64,000 nt of DNA from Tupaia tana (Eukaryota > Chordata > Mammalia > Scandentia > Tupaiidae): the NCBI GenBank assembly GCA_026018925.1, contig JAKSZU010000004.1, forward strand, positions 108,435,498 through 108,499,497, written 5' to 3'. A program made the position numbers and the translations under genes. The notes under the pieces were generated by a model, which was given only the letters and a program-made list of their open reading frames with translations, was not told the origin of the DNA and searched no databases. The first letter of the stretch is position 1; the number at the start of each line of letters is the position of its first letter. Below are positions 32,954 to 43,166 of this stretch, piece by piece.

Positions 32954-33132
32954 GGGGCTGGTGAGTGGCATGGTGGTTAAGGGCGCTGGACTCCCACATG
33001 GCTGAAGACGGTTCGAGTCCCGGACCTGGTGGCTTGCTTTCTCACTTTCTCCCTCTCTGCCCCTCTCTGGTCAAATTAAAATAAATAAATAAATAAAGTT
33101 AAATAAAATAATTAAAAAAAAAAAGAAAGAAA
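32954..33132 (+). mobile_element. SINE-C with TSD
   Basis: Head 'ggggctggtgagtggcatgg', box B ggttcgagtcc, 'cccctctctggtcaaattaa' and an ATAA-rich tail. TSD agaaagtagacattga at 32938-32953, one mismatch at 33133-33148. Confidence 0.93.
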
Positions 33133-33174
33133 AGAAAGTAAACATTGAATAGCCCAAGAAAGAGCTAGCAATTG

Positions 33175-33375
33175 AATCAAATTCTTGCCTCTGCTGCTTA
33201 CAAGTTCTGCAGACTCGGGCCAGTTATTTAGCTGCTCTAATCTAAATTTACTCTTTTGCAAAATGAGGATAATAATATCTAATTCACAGGGCCGTGGTAA
33301 GGATTATGTGTGATAACGTACATAAAACGCTTAGTGAAGCATTGCTTATGTTTTAAGCACTGGAAATTATTATCA
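33175..33375 (+). mobile_element. MIR SINE remnant
   Basis: Sense MIR: 'gactcgggccagttatttag', 'ttttgcaaaatgaggataat' and 'agggccgtggtaaggattat'. Confidence 0.85.
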
Positions 33376-33446
33376 GTCCTTGACAGGGTCTTATCTAACC
33401 TGTGGAAAAAAGCAGGATTTCCAGGGTGACAATAGAAGTAAAAAGG

Positions 33447-33700
33447 TGGGCCAGCTGGTGGTGTGGTGGCTAAGGCAGCTGCATCTCACACGGACAACCT
33501 CGAGGCTCGAGTCCTGGACCTGGTGGCTTGAAAGACATGCCAGGCTTGTGTGCGTGCATCTCAGAGGTTCCAGGAGGACAATGGGGGAGAAGGGATTGTG
33601 GGGTGGCCATTCCCCATGTGTGTGGGAGTGTCTTACTCTCCCCCGTCTCTCTCCCGTGAGCGCATGCACCCCACAGCAAAAAGCTTAAAAAGAGAACAGA
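33447..33700 (+). mobile_element. SINE-A2
   Basis: Head 'gggccagctggtggtgtggt', box B-like 'ggctcgagtcctgg'. The C/G palindrome is altered (attccccatgtgtgtggg). A-rich tail. Confidence 0.88.
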
Positions 33701-33797
33701 AAAGAAAAAGTAAAGGTTGTGGGGGCAGATGACAGTGCAATAGAGACACAGCAGTCTGCAAGGCTGAGTCGTACGGGAGGCTCCCTATTCACGTCTG

Positions 33798-34999
33798 GAG
33801 ACCCCGAGTGCACAGAGATCCCGAGTACACAGAGACACCTGAGTACACAGAGATCCCAAGTACACAGAGACCCCGAGTACACAGAGATGCCCCCAAGTAC
33901 ACAGAGACCCTCCCTGAGTATACAGAGAACCCCCCAGAGTACACAGAGACCCCGAGTACACAGAGACCCCCCTGAGTACACAGAGATCCCCCTGAGTACA
34001 CAGAGACCCCGAGTACACAGAGACCCCCGAGTACACAGAGACCCCTCTGAGTACAGAGAGACCCCCAAGTACACAGAGACCCCCAAGTACACAGAGACCC
34101 CAAGTACACAGAGACCCCCGAGTACACAGAGACCCCGAGTACACAGATACCCCCAAGCACACAGAGACTCCAAGTACACAGAGACCCCTCTGAGTACAGA
34201 GAGACCCCCCCCGAGTACACAGAGACCCCCGAGTACACAGATACCCCCGAGTACACAGAGACCCCGAGTACACAGAGACCCCCCTGAGTACACAGAGACC
34301 CCCCCAGAGTACACAGAGACCCAGAGTACACAGAGACCCCCAAGTACACAGAGACCCCGAGTACACAGAGACCCCTGAGTACACAGATACCCCCGAGTAC
34401 ACAGAGACCCCGAGTACACAGAGACCCCTCTGAGTACAGAGAGACCTCCGAGTACACAGAGACCCCAAGTACACAGAGACCCCTGAGTACACAGAGACCC
34501 CTGAGTACACAGAGACCCCCTCTGAGTACAAAGATACCCCCGAGTACACAGATACCCCCGAGTACACAGAGACCCCCCCCGAGTACACAGAGACCCCTCT
34601 GAGTACAGAGAGACCCCCAAGTACACAGAGACCCCCAAGTACACAGAGACCCCGAGTACACAGAGACCCCCGAGTACACAGATACCCCTGAGTACACAGA
34701 GACCCCCCCTAGCCCCCGAGTACACAGAGAGCCCCCCAAGTACACAGAGAACCCTGAGTACACAGAGATTCCTGAGTACACAGATATCCCCCAAGTACAC
34801 AGAGACCCCGAACACACAGAGACCCCCGAGTACACAGAGACCCCAAGTACACAGAGACCCCCCCAAGTACACAGAGACCCCTGAGTACACAGATATCCCC
34901 TGAGTACACAGGGACCCCCTAAGTACAGAGAGACCCCCAAGTACACAGAGACTCCCGAGTACACAGAGACCCCTGAGTACACAGAGATCCTCTGAGTAT
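33798..34999 (+). repeat. Minisatellite, units of about 17 bp
   Basis: Roughly 65-70 units of the type gagtacacagagacccc with 1-5 extra C, occasional gatac for gagac and a rarer variant 'acccctctgagtacagagag' (starts 34041, 34184, 34424 and 34593). The plus strand is poor in T. The unit has no stop in several frames, so frames of up to 455 codons exist on the minus strand (runs such as SVYSGVSVYSG) and 219 on the plus strand. These are composition artefacts, not credible genes. Confidence 0.95.
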
Positions 35000-35067
35000 A
35001 CCGGGCAAGTGTGTGCCCATGATCTGAGGCTGGAGGTGGATTGTAGTGTCAAGACCCTGTTGGAAAG

Positions 35068-35071
35068 GCTG

Positions 35072-35104
<33 letters not shown>

Positions 35105-35105
35105 C
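35068..35105 (+). repeat. (CT)n(AT)n tract
   Basis: CT repeat followed by TA repeat inside the SINE-B 3' half. Confidence 0.9.
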
Positions 35106-35169
35106 TATGACCCTGTCTCTCTTTCTCTCTCTCTTGCTCATGGAATAAATCAAAATCTTTGTGGGGGGG

Positions 35170-35400
35170 GGGAGTGGAGCCAGTCAGCAAGTGGCATGGT
35201 GGTTGAGGCACTGGCCTCCCACACAGTCGTTTGAAATTCACACTGGGCGCTTGTGCACGCATGCCCAAAATCCCAAGAGGAGAATGGAGGAGAAGGGACT
35301 GTGGTGCGGCCACCTCCCCTGGGGTGATTTCTCACTTTTCCTCTCTCGGTCTCTCTCTGGTGAGCGCACGTGCCCTACAGGAAAAAGAAAAAAAAAAAAG
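35170..35400 (+). mobile_element. SINE-A2, box B deleted
   Basis: Head 'ggagccagtcagcaagtggc'. The sequence jumps from 'cccacacagtcg' to 'tttgaaattcacactgggcg', losing box B. Ends with an A/G-rich tail. Confidence 0.88.
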
Positions 35401-35960
35401 AAACAAAAAAGCATACAAAGCGGGCAGAGGCTCTGCACGGGTCCCACCAAGTTCTCTGACATAAAGGCACGTAAAGAGCTCACCCAGTCTCTAGAGTAAA
35501 GGGGACGAACTTCCTCTGTAAAGGAAAATGAAATGTTGACCATTCAGATGGGACATCTTCTAGGCTCGTAGCTGCATGGCTCTATTGCGACTACTCAGCT
35601 CTGTCATCGTGGCATGGAAGTACACGCGGACACTGCGTGAAGAAAGGCGTGTAGCCGGGTCCCCATGGCACCGTGTGTTGGAACCAGCCAGCCCCCTGGC
35701 CTCGCCAGCCCCTGCTCTGCAGTAGAAATCCTTGTTTGACGAAGGACGACGTCAGCAATTCAAAGGAACAAGCACCCAAATCACGCCCCATCACCCTCCA
35801 TCTCCTTGTGTCCACACTTCCACCCACGTAATATTTGGTCGAGTTTAGTCGGTAGCTTCAACTTCCAGAGATACAATGAGTAAATGATAAGCATATTTTG
35901 GCTAGCTATGATCAAGTTCTAGATGAGACAAAAAGAAGTCTAAACCTTGGTTAAAAACCA
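35401..35960. other. Unique stretch, no gene seen
   Basis: No repeat or exon recognised. Confidence 0.4.
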
Positions 35961-35965
35961 CATTT

Positions 35966-36231
35966 TGGGGACCAGCAGTTAACGTAATGGCTATGTCTCT
36001 GGACTCCCACGTAGTCGACCGCGGTTCACGTCCCGGACCCGGTGGCTTAAAACTCACACCGGGTGCGTGTGCGTGTGCGTGCCCAAGATCCCGAGAGGAG
36101 AATGGAGGAGAAGGAATTGCGGCGTGGCCATCCCCCCGGGGGGTGATTTCTCACTTTCTGTCTCTCTGTCTCTCTCTGTCTGTCTGGCGAGCGCACGCGC
36201 CCTATAGCAAAAACCTCTCCAAAAAAAAAAA
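35966..36231 (+). mobile_element. SINE-A1b, full length
   Basis: Starts 'gggaccagcagttaacgtaa', box B position ggttcacgtcc (decayed A1b form). The head complement and 3' end are close to consensus. Weak TSD acatattttg/ccacattttg. Confidence 0.93.
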
Positions 36232-36375
36232 CATATTTTGCATAGAAAAATAGATGGTCTTCATCACAGAATTTGTTCAATGAGCTATTGATTTTACCAG
36301 GTCTCTTGTGAGTATATTTTTAAAGTCCTAGAAAACATAGAAGGCGCGGTGAGAATTGGAAATGTTAACAACATC

Positions 36376-36400
36376 AAAAAAAAAAAAAAAAAAAAAAAAC
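36376..36400 (+). repeat. Poly(A) tract, source unclear
   Basis: About 25 A. The following 'cccacacataaatattcaac tgatcttc' weakly resembles L1 ORF2, so a decayed L1 piece is possible. The rest of 36236-36965 is unique. Confidence 0.5.
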
Positions 36401-36969
36401 CCACACATAAATATTCAACTGATCTTCAAAAGAAGTATGACCTTAGAAATCACTGTAGGATAAATTCCAGCTGAGTCTACACACGCGAACCTGTTTTGTA
36501 AAAAGGGAAAGATCACATTTGGATTCAGTACCTTCAGTGACGATGTTAGCGGGGGGAGAAAACCAAGACGCAGTGGTCGAACGAGAGGTTTTAAAGTTCC
36601 TCAGTCGCTAGCTGCTTTCAAAAACAACTGGGCTTTACGACTTCTTTTTTCTTTTTTCAGTTTTAGAGGCTGAGCATCGATGACCTTGATATGGAAATCT
36701 GATCAAATCTCCTCCTCTTCTCGGTGTCCTGGGCATGCTCGGATAAAGACGAACAGTCTGGCCCACATGGTTTTGCTTGGTCCACATGGACGTTCTGCCC
36801 CGGCCGCGTCTTCCACTGCGGTCCCCGAGCTCTTTGGGCCTCAGCCACAGGGCTTTTTCCATTTCGCCAGTGTTCCAGTCTCTCCCTCGCTGTGGTCTAA
36901 CGCACACTACCCCCCACCTTGTCACACACACACACACACTCACACTCACACCAGCTCTTAGTCTAGGGA

Positions 36970-37235
36970 ACCTGCACTTGCCGCTCAGGCCTCTGTTCAA
37001 AACTCACTTCCGCAGGGAACCTTCGCTGAGCCCCAGTCACCTGTCACCACACCTGTCTCCAGCCTTCAAGCTCTCGTTGCAGTTTGTCATTAAACATTCA
37101 TTAGGGTGACGCTTTAATTAATGTCTGTCTCCCCCACTGGGCTCTAAGCCCCCCAGAGAGCAGGAAATGTGCGTGTGTTTGAACGGCAGAGGTCTCGGCT
37201 CAGTCCTGGTGCGTACGCGGGGCGCTCATAAGCAG
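36970..37235 (+). mobile_element. L2 3' end
   Basis: Sense L2 order: 'aaactcacttccgcagggaa', 'taattaatgtctgtctcccc', 'gggctctaagccccccagag'. A CA tract precedes it at 36924-36950. Confidence 0.75.
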
Positions 37236-37403
37236 AGGTGATGGAGTGGCAATCAGAGGGTGCAGGGTTCAACCAGGAAGACTCAGAGCGACGGGGTTTC
37301 CGCAGGAGGGTGTGCACATTGCAGACAGAGCATGCCATTTTTCAGGATAATTCAGGTTTTCTTCTTTGCTTGTTATTTTGAACTATAAAGATCAGATGAA
37401 GGT

Positions 37404-37671
37404 GGGAACCAGCAGTTAGCGTAATGGCTATGTCGCTGGACTCCCACGTAGTCGACCGCGGTTCGCGTCCCGAACCCGGTGGCTTACAACTCACGCCAGG
37501 CGCGTGTGCGTGCGTGCCCAAGATCCCGAGAGGAGAATGGAGGAGAAGGGATTGCGGCGTGACCATCCCCCCTGGGGGGTGATTTCTCGCTTTCTGTCTC
37601 TATGTCTCTCTCTGTCTGTCTGGCGAGCGCACGCGCCCTATAGCGAGAAACCTCTCCAAAAAAAAAAAAAA
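37404..37671 (+). mobile_element. SINE-A1b, young, with 17-bp TSD
   Basis: Box A intact, box B position ggttcgcgtcc. TSD aaagatcagatgaaggt at 37387-37403 and 37672-37688, perfect. Confidence 0.97.
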
Positions 37672-37857
37672 AAAGATCAGATGAAGGTTGGCACACTTTC
37701 TCTGTCAAGAGGCAGATGGTAAGTCTCTGCAACCGTCTGAGTTGTTCGATGTCGACCTCAGCTGCTCAGTGCTGTCGTTGTAGCATGCTGTAGAAGCCAG
37801 AGGCACGGCAGGAACAGACTGCATGGGTTCTAGTAAAACTCGATTTCTACGTTATTT

Positions 37858-38145
37858 TCTTAAAGTGAATTCGTTTATTTCTTCCTTGAGAGAGAGACAG
37901 GAAAAGGCACCCAGCAGGGTCTCCACGCCGCGATCCTCCCCTGTCTCTGCACACGCCCAGAGTGCACAGCAGGCGAGCCCGGGCCCCTCCCGTGGTCTAG
38001 TGTGTGAGCCCTGCACTGCCCGGCCCTCCGCTTCCTCACTGCTGACGTCGGCCCGCAGGTCCCCGCCGTGGTGGGTCACGGCCTGCTGCCCAGCCAGCCA
38101 CCCCCCTGCACTTGGGCCTCTGAATGCCGCTAGTGCCCCCACCCA
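37858..38145 (-). mobile_element. SINE-B
   Basis: Antisense: 'gtttatttcttccttgagag', 'gtctccacgccgcgatcctc', 'cacgcccagagtgcacagca'. The head side is poorly defined. Confidence 0.6.
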
Positions 38146-38560
38146 GTGACAATCCGAAATGTCACCCAATGTTCCTCATGGAACAAAATCCTGCCAGTGA
38201 AACCTCTGCCAGAAAACAGCATGAAAACAAGCAGCGGCCTTGGCCCATGGGCTACACTCCGCTAAATCCTGATCTGGAAGAAAGACGAGGAAGACTAGAG
38301 ACTTCCCTGATGGTCTGCTCTTTTTGGAAAGGCCCCTACTTGCCTTTATTCCGTACATCCTGGATCCTCTCCACGGGCTGTGGGTCCATTGAACACTTCA
38401 GAGGTGGGTACCCTTGGGGCATAATCGGTGTAGCCCTCGGAGAGACGCAGCGGCTGCCTGGTAGACCGTGTGAATCTACCTGCTCAGGTAGGGAGCCACC
38501 ACCAGGACTGCAGGTGAGCTCCCCACTTGGACCCATACAACCCCCAGATTATTAGCTCTT
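38146..38560. other. Unique stretch, no gene seen
   Basis: Mixed composition. A 143-codon frame at 38124-38555 has no recognisable family. Confidence 0.4.
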
Positions 38561-38565
38561 TAAAG

Positions 38566-38727
38566 AATTGTTTATTGTTATTATTAATTTTTAGAAGTTT
38601 GCTATAGGGCACATGCACTCACCAGAGAGAGAGAAAGTGAGAAAGCAAGCCATCAGGCCCAGAACTCAAACCGTGGCCACCCATGTGGGAGTCCAGTGCC
38701 TTAACCACCATGCCACCTGCTGGACCG
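38566..38727 (-). mobile_element. SINE-C
   Basis: Antisense, with 'gctatagggcacatgcactc' near the 3' side, so this copy links A2 3' sequence to a C-type body. Head complement 'gccacctgctggacc'. Confidence 0.8.
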
Positions 38728-38737
38728 GTTTTGGTTT

Positions 38738-38932
38738 TATGATATTTTTTAAATTATTTTATTTAACTTCATTTATTCATTCATTTATTTATTTTAATTT
38801 GACCAGAGAGGGATAGAGAGAAAAAGAGAAGGAGGGAAAGAGAGAAAGCAAGCCGCCAGGTCTGTGACTCGAACCACAGTCAGCCGTGTGGGAGTCTAGA
38901 ACCTTAACCACCACACCACCTGCTGGACTGGT
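38738..38932 (-). mobile_element. SINE-C
   Basis: Antisense: 'ttaatttgaccagagaggga', 'gtgactcgaaccacagtcag', 'caccacctgctggact'. Lies directly after another C copy in the same orientation. Confidence 0.85.
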
Positions 38933-39665
38933 TCTGTTTTTGTTTTTAATCAGCCTTCAGCCATGCACACGTCACAGGGCAGCTCCAGAGCTGAAGGCCC
39001 AGTGAGGAACCGCAGGGCCCACTTGTGTTACTGCGGAGTCCTGCCTGCGTCTCAGAGCTGGATCTCAAAACGGGACTGGACCGGCAACAGTCCAAGGACT
39101 GTTCAGGACACGGTCTCCTCACTGGCCTGGGTGGTCCCTGCCGCTCTGCGTACGTGGTCTGTTTCTACCACACACGAGAGGCCCCCACCCCAGAAGCAGG
39201 ACAGCCACTAGCTGACCGTCCCAAATCACCCCACCCGAGGCCGGTCGGAGCCTTAGTTCTTCTCCCTCCCACCTTCCCGGCAGAGGGCAGAGGTGGAGTT
39301 TCTCAGTGAGGGGGGCCTCCTGAACCCAGAGCCCATCATTTCGAGCTCCAACTTTGGGCCTGGTTCAGTCTTCGTTTTCTCGGCCAAGCCTCAAATCGTG
39401 CCACGCAGACAGTTCACAGTCCAAACAGGGCAAAGATCCTCCCCGGTCAGTCGTGTGAGACGCGTAAGCAGAGATCTCACTTGGCGTTTTGGCGGGTATC
39501 TGGGTCCAGGGTCCTCCTCACGGCCTGTGAAGACCATGAAGACCATGAAGATGGGCTGTACGGGAAACTGCTCTTCCTCTGACAGCAGGTAGATTTCTAA
39601 ACTATACCAACCTCTTCCCCTTCCTCGGCTGTTTCTTTATTTGAACATTAAGAGGCGTGTCTTTT
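38933..39665. other. Unique stretch, no gene seen
   Basis: GC-moderate. A short duplicated 'gaagaccatgaagaccatga' is at 39530-39549. Confidence 0.4.
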
Positions 39666-39667
39666 GC

Positions 39668-39828
39668 CAGGTGCGTGTGTACGTGTGCCCAAGATCCCAA
39701 GAGGAGAATGGAGAAGGGACTGTGGTGGCCATCCCCCCCGGGGGGTGAGTTCTTGCTTTCTGTCTCTGTCTCTCTCTGTCCAGCAAGGCACGCGCCCAAT
39801 AGCAAAAATCTCTCTCTCAAAAAACAAC
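39668..39828 (+). mobile_element. SINE-A1, 5' truncated
   Basis: Starts at the GT segment ('gccaggtgcgtgtgtacgtg'), so the Pol III promoter is missing. Ends 'gcgcccaatagcaaaaatct' plus an A-rich tail. Confidence 0.88.
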
Positions 39829-39829
39829 C

Positions 39830-40500
39830 ACCACCAGGTCCTGTCTTTGACACAGGTCCGTGGGAGAGAACTTGGTCTATTCGGCCCTGGGATGGTAAAC
39901 TTAAGCCACAGAGCATAATGTGTGGTGTCATTTTAAATTCTTCTTTTTTATAAGTGCTGATTTATCTGATTTTCTACCAGGGTGGGGAGATAAAGAAGGC
40001 TGGGTCCCCCAAAGTCCGCCCTCTCCGCCCGCTTGAAATTGAACCTCAGGGAAGACAGGCCCACTGGCAGGCGCTCCGCTCCCGGGTGTGAACAAAGGAG
40101 GCCGCTGCTGACACAGGTGTTAAGAGAAGATATAAAAGAGAAGGAGACACTAGGGAAAAAGCAGTCCCCTGCGGGGCGGGAGGGGAGATGGGTATCCTTA
40201 ATAGCAATTTGCATCGCTATTGATTTAATGTGGGAGGAACCGCATGCTGCAGCCGCCCGCATCCATTTGGGTGAGATTCTGGCGCCCTCCAGTGGACATT
40301 CTGCAGCATTGCGCTCACTGCCTTGGACGCTCGGACCCGCATGTTCCCTCACCCAGACGGGACGCTCCTTAGACACGGGGTGCACTCCCTTTCGCGGTGT
40401 GAATTAAGTAGAGATTACTTGTGAATACAATTCCAAAGTAATCAAGAAAAATCCTAAAGGTAATAGAAAAGGGAAGTCCCAGGAAAGTAATGTTAAAACT
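39830..40500. other. Mostly unique; contains a CTCF-like site
   Basis: No exon recognised. 'caatttgcatcgctattgat' at 40205-40224 contains an atttgcat octamer. A CTCF-like motif is listed separately. Confidence 0.4.
40280..40298 (-). promoter_or_regulatory. CTCF-like motif
   Basis: On the minus strand: tgtccactggagggcgcca, close to the canonical CTCF motif tggccaccagggggcgcta. In unique sequence. Confidence 0.45.
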
Positions 40501-40504
40501 CAAG

Positions 40505-40683
40505 TTTGGGGACGAGCAGGTGGTGTAGTGAGGGGTGCGCTGGACTCCCGACGTGGGTGACCACCGATCGGTCCTGGACCTCAGGCTGGAAAGGCACCCG
40601 GGCATGTATGCGCGCGTGCCAGGATTCCCGGAGAAGAGCGGAGAGAAGGGATTGCGGGTGGCCATCCCCCCGGGGGGATTCCC

Positions 40684-40738
<55 letters not shown>

Positions 40739-40790
40739 CTCTTTAGTGAAGAGGCACGCCCTATGGCAAAATCCTTTATATAAATAAGTA
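40505..40790 (+). mobile_element. SINE-A2 with expanded CT tract
   Basis: Head 'ggggacgagcaggtggtgta'. The box B region is scrambled (ccgatcggtcctgg). The CT tract has grown to about 50 bp at 40686-40738. Confidence 0.88.
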
Positions 40791-41014
40791 CATAAAATTT
40801 TTAAATGAACAAATAATATGGTAAATACATTAAACCATCTAAACCATCTGCATCGAAATATATAAATGTCCACATCTGCGAGGTTAAGACCAGATTACTC
40901 AGAAACTTGCGTCCAGGCACAGGAGTGCCAGAAATGACAGCCACAAACCCAGCAGGGGCCCGCGGGCAGCACTGCTGCAGACTGTGACTTTTTGAAATAA
41001 TTTTAAAATACCTT

Positions 41015-41245
41015 GCAATTGGGGTGGTGTGGAGGTTACGGCGTCAGGTCCCACATGGCCAGCTTCATGGTTCGAGTCCTGGGTTGGAGTCTCGACCCAC
41101 CGGATTGAGAATCACGCTGCGCCCAGGCCCGGGTGTGTCCAAAACCCTCACAGGAGAGTGGAGAAGGGATTGTGCGGAGTCACCCCCTGGGGGATCTCTC
41201 ACTTTCCGTCTCTCTGTCTCTCTCCAGTGAGCACACATGCCCCGG
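41015..41245 (+). mobile_element. SINE-A2
   Basis: 'ggggtggtgtggaggttacg' head remnant, box B ggttcgagtcc intact, with a short insertion after it. Ends 'agtgagcacacatgcccc' without a clear tail. Confidence 0.82.
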
Positions 41246-41660
41246 TTTCCAGTCTGGGCCCTGAAATGGCCACGCCAAGGAGCCTCGGCCTTCTGAGCCC
41301 AGCGGCTAGAGCGATGGCGCCGGTGACCCCGCCCCCGGGAAGGTGAGACAGCGCTGGGGAGACGTCCTGCTGCCCTCACCTGTGTTACCAAGCACCGTGC
41401 GGGAGCACATCGCACAGGCAGGAGCTGCCCCACCAGAGCGTCACGGCGCCCGTGGAGAAGCTCGTCCCTCCATACTGCAGAGAGAAGGCCGTCGCGCGTT
41501 GCCTTCATTGCCAGCCCGGCTTTGTGCTCTAGCCCGCGGCACCCCCCTGTGAGAGCCGCAGACCTAAGCTGTCCGAGCAGAGACTGGGCTCTCCAATCCG
41601 GACAGCGCACACCTGGGTACAGACGGATGCCGCCCCCTGCCCTGCGCATCCTCCCGAGAC
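41246..41660 (+). other. CpG-rich patch with exon-like start
   Basis: Many CpGs by eye, with an Sp1-type ccccgcccccggg at 41327-41339. An ATG in good context (gagcgatggcgc, ATG at 41314) opens 29 bases that end exactly before a consensus donor (aag|gtgaga, donor GT at 41343). This is compatible with a first coding exon but unsupported by any homology. Minus-strand frame 41065-41649 is probably a GC-rich chance ORF. Confidence 0.3.
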
Positions 41661-41953
41661 AGTGTGGCAGGAGGGCAGCCTGACACCTGGGGGACCAGAG
41701 TCGTGGCTCAGAAGTGGCAGGTCCGTGCTGGGCCTGCTCGAATTCAGAGATGAATTGTGTAACATCTGAGGGGCACCAATACGCAGCATGCTCCCCAGTC
41801 TGCCAAGGTCACAGAGGGGTCCAGTCTGTGTCCTGCAGAACCCGGGGTGCCTAGGAGTGTTTGGGAGCCTCACTCTTCACCCGTAGGTTCTGATTTCACA
41901 CTCTCTTACATGATGGGATTCTAAATAAAATTTGGTTTAAAGAAATCATTCTG

Positions 41954-42185
41954 AGGGGCCAGCAGGCACTGGACTCCCACGTGGTCTACTGAGATTCGAG
42001 TCCTGGGCCCAGTGGCTTAAAACCTCACGCCGGGCACGTGTGCAGATGTACCCCAAATCCCGAGGAGAATGGAGAAGGGACTGCAGCGTGGCCGTCCCCC
42101 CGGGGGTGATTTCTCTGTCTTTCTGTCTAGTACATGTGCCTGAGAGCAAAAATCTCTAAAAAGCAAAAAAGAAAGAAAAGGAAAG
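41954..42185 (+). mobile_element. SINE-A2, shortened head, with TSD
   Basis: Box A region deleted ('ggggccagcaggcactggac'), so the internal promoter is damaged. TSD gaaatcattctg at 41942-41953, one mismatch at 42186-42197. Confidence 0.9.
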
Positions 42186-42204
42186 GAAATCATTTTGGAA
42201 GTAG

Positions 42205-42412
42205 CTGCCCGGTGCAGCCCAGTGGCACAGCACCTGGATTTGCAGGGGGAGATCCTGAGTTTGCATCCCAGGACCCCTGTGCATGGTAGGCTCGCGGTGG
42301 GTGCCTATGACCCAGGCCAGCCATGACGGGGGGAACTGCCACAGGAAAGCTGTTGGGACCTCTCTCTCTCTCTCTCTCTCTCTCTCCAAATAAATAAACT
42401 TAATGGAAGCTA
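42205..42412 (+). mobile_element. SINE-B/D
   Basis: Head 'gtgcagcccagtggcacagc', box B-like 'gagtttgcatcccagg', CT tract at 42361-42386, tail 'caaataaataaactt'. Confidence 0.75.
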
Positions 42413-43165
42413 GAAGCAGTTCCGTCATTGTAGAAGACAGAGAGATGCCCTGTGTAAGTGGACCTGCGTCACTGTCTCAGACGGCCACACAGTGGGACTG
42501 CAGCTGCTCCCAACCCACGGGCATGAAGCAGAGCAGACAGGTGTGTGTGTGATCCCCCTCGCCACCACGCGAGGTGAGTTGTAAGGCATGCCAGGTCCCG
42601 GGTGTGATCAGTCTGCAGACAGAGGTGGGGGTGGTCTAGGGGCCCGGAAAGAGGTGGTCACACCCTCCCCGGGAGTCTGCACCCAGCCTGTGTACAGCCC
42701 AGGGCAAGACCCCCGCCTGTCCGTGTCTGTGTCGTGTCCTCCTCTCGGCAGCCCCGCGTGTCCCCTGCGGGCTGTGGCTGTGGTGTGCGCAGCACCTGCT
42801 GCCGCTGCAGAGGGAGGGGACAGAGCCGGGTGGCAGCCAGGGCCCTGAATGTGCAGGGCACACTGCATCGCCAGGGACACCTGTCACAGCCACGATGCAG
42901 TCGCGGGTGGTCTCCGTTTACACAACCCCAAGCAACCGGTCTGGCAAAGGTCTTCACAAGAAGACTGACGGGTAGAGCAGGGAGGAGGCGGAGAAGGCTG
43001 GGAATTAGAAACTAGAGATGCGGACACAGCCCTGAGCAGGTGACCGGACTTGGTACCCTAAGCCATGCTCAGTTGATCCGTGGTACTCTAGAAACTTCCC
43101 GTGATCGTGGGTGACGGTCGAAAGTAAGCCAAGAATGCGCAGATGCTATTTTTGAATGGGATCGT
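42413..43165. other. Unique GC-rich stretch, no gene seen
   Basis: GC-rich with overlapping frames on both strands (42588-42957), none with a family match. Frames on both strands are expected from high GC content. Confidence 0.4.
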
Positions 43166-43166
43166 T

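Larger units (their letters stand above)
33717..35160 (+). mobile_element. SINE-B hosting a minisatellite
   Basis: The left end (33717-33797) is a tRNA-like SINE-B head: 'gcagatgacagtgcaataga', box B-like 'ctattcacgtctggag'. The right end (about 35000-35160) is the SINE-B 3' half: 'gaggtggattgtagtgtcaa', CT tract, 'catggaataaatcaaaat'. Between them, where other B copies have a short block of the type gagac/ctccctg-cacac, about 1.2 kb of tandem repeats replace it. The element therefore looks like one SINE enlarged by tandem expansion of its own internal segment. No clean TSD: 'ttgtggggg' occurs on both sides but is low complexity. Confidence 0.75.

Noticed and set aside
33798-34999. CRISPR array
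   Set aside because: Units are contiguous without unique spacers, and the genome is mammalian.
33685-35052. A 455-codon frame on the minus strand
   Set aside because: It lies over the 17-bp minisatellite, shifts freely between repeat frames, has no family resemblance and has a rival frame on the plus strand.
41065-41649. A 194-codon frame on the minus strand
   Set aside because: It covers a SINE-A2 and GC-rich DNA where stops are rare. No family match.
42588-42957. A GC-rich gene
   Set aside because: Five overlapping frames on both strands, none with a recognisable domain. No consistent splice sites.
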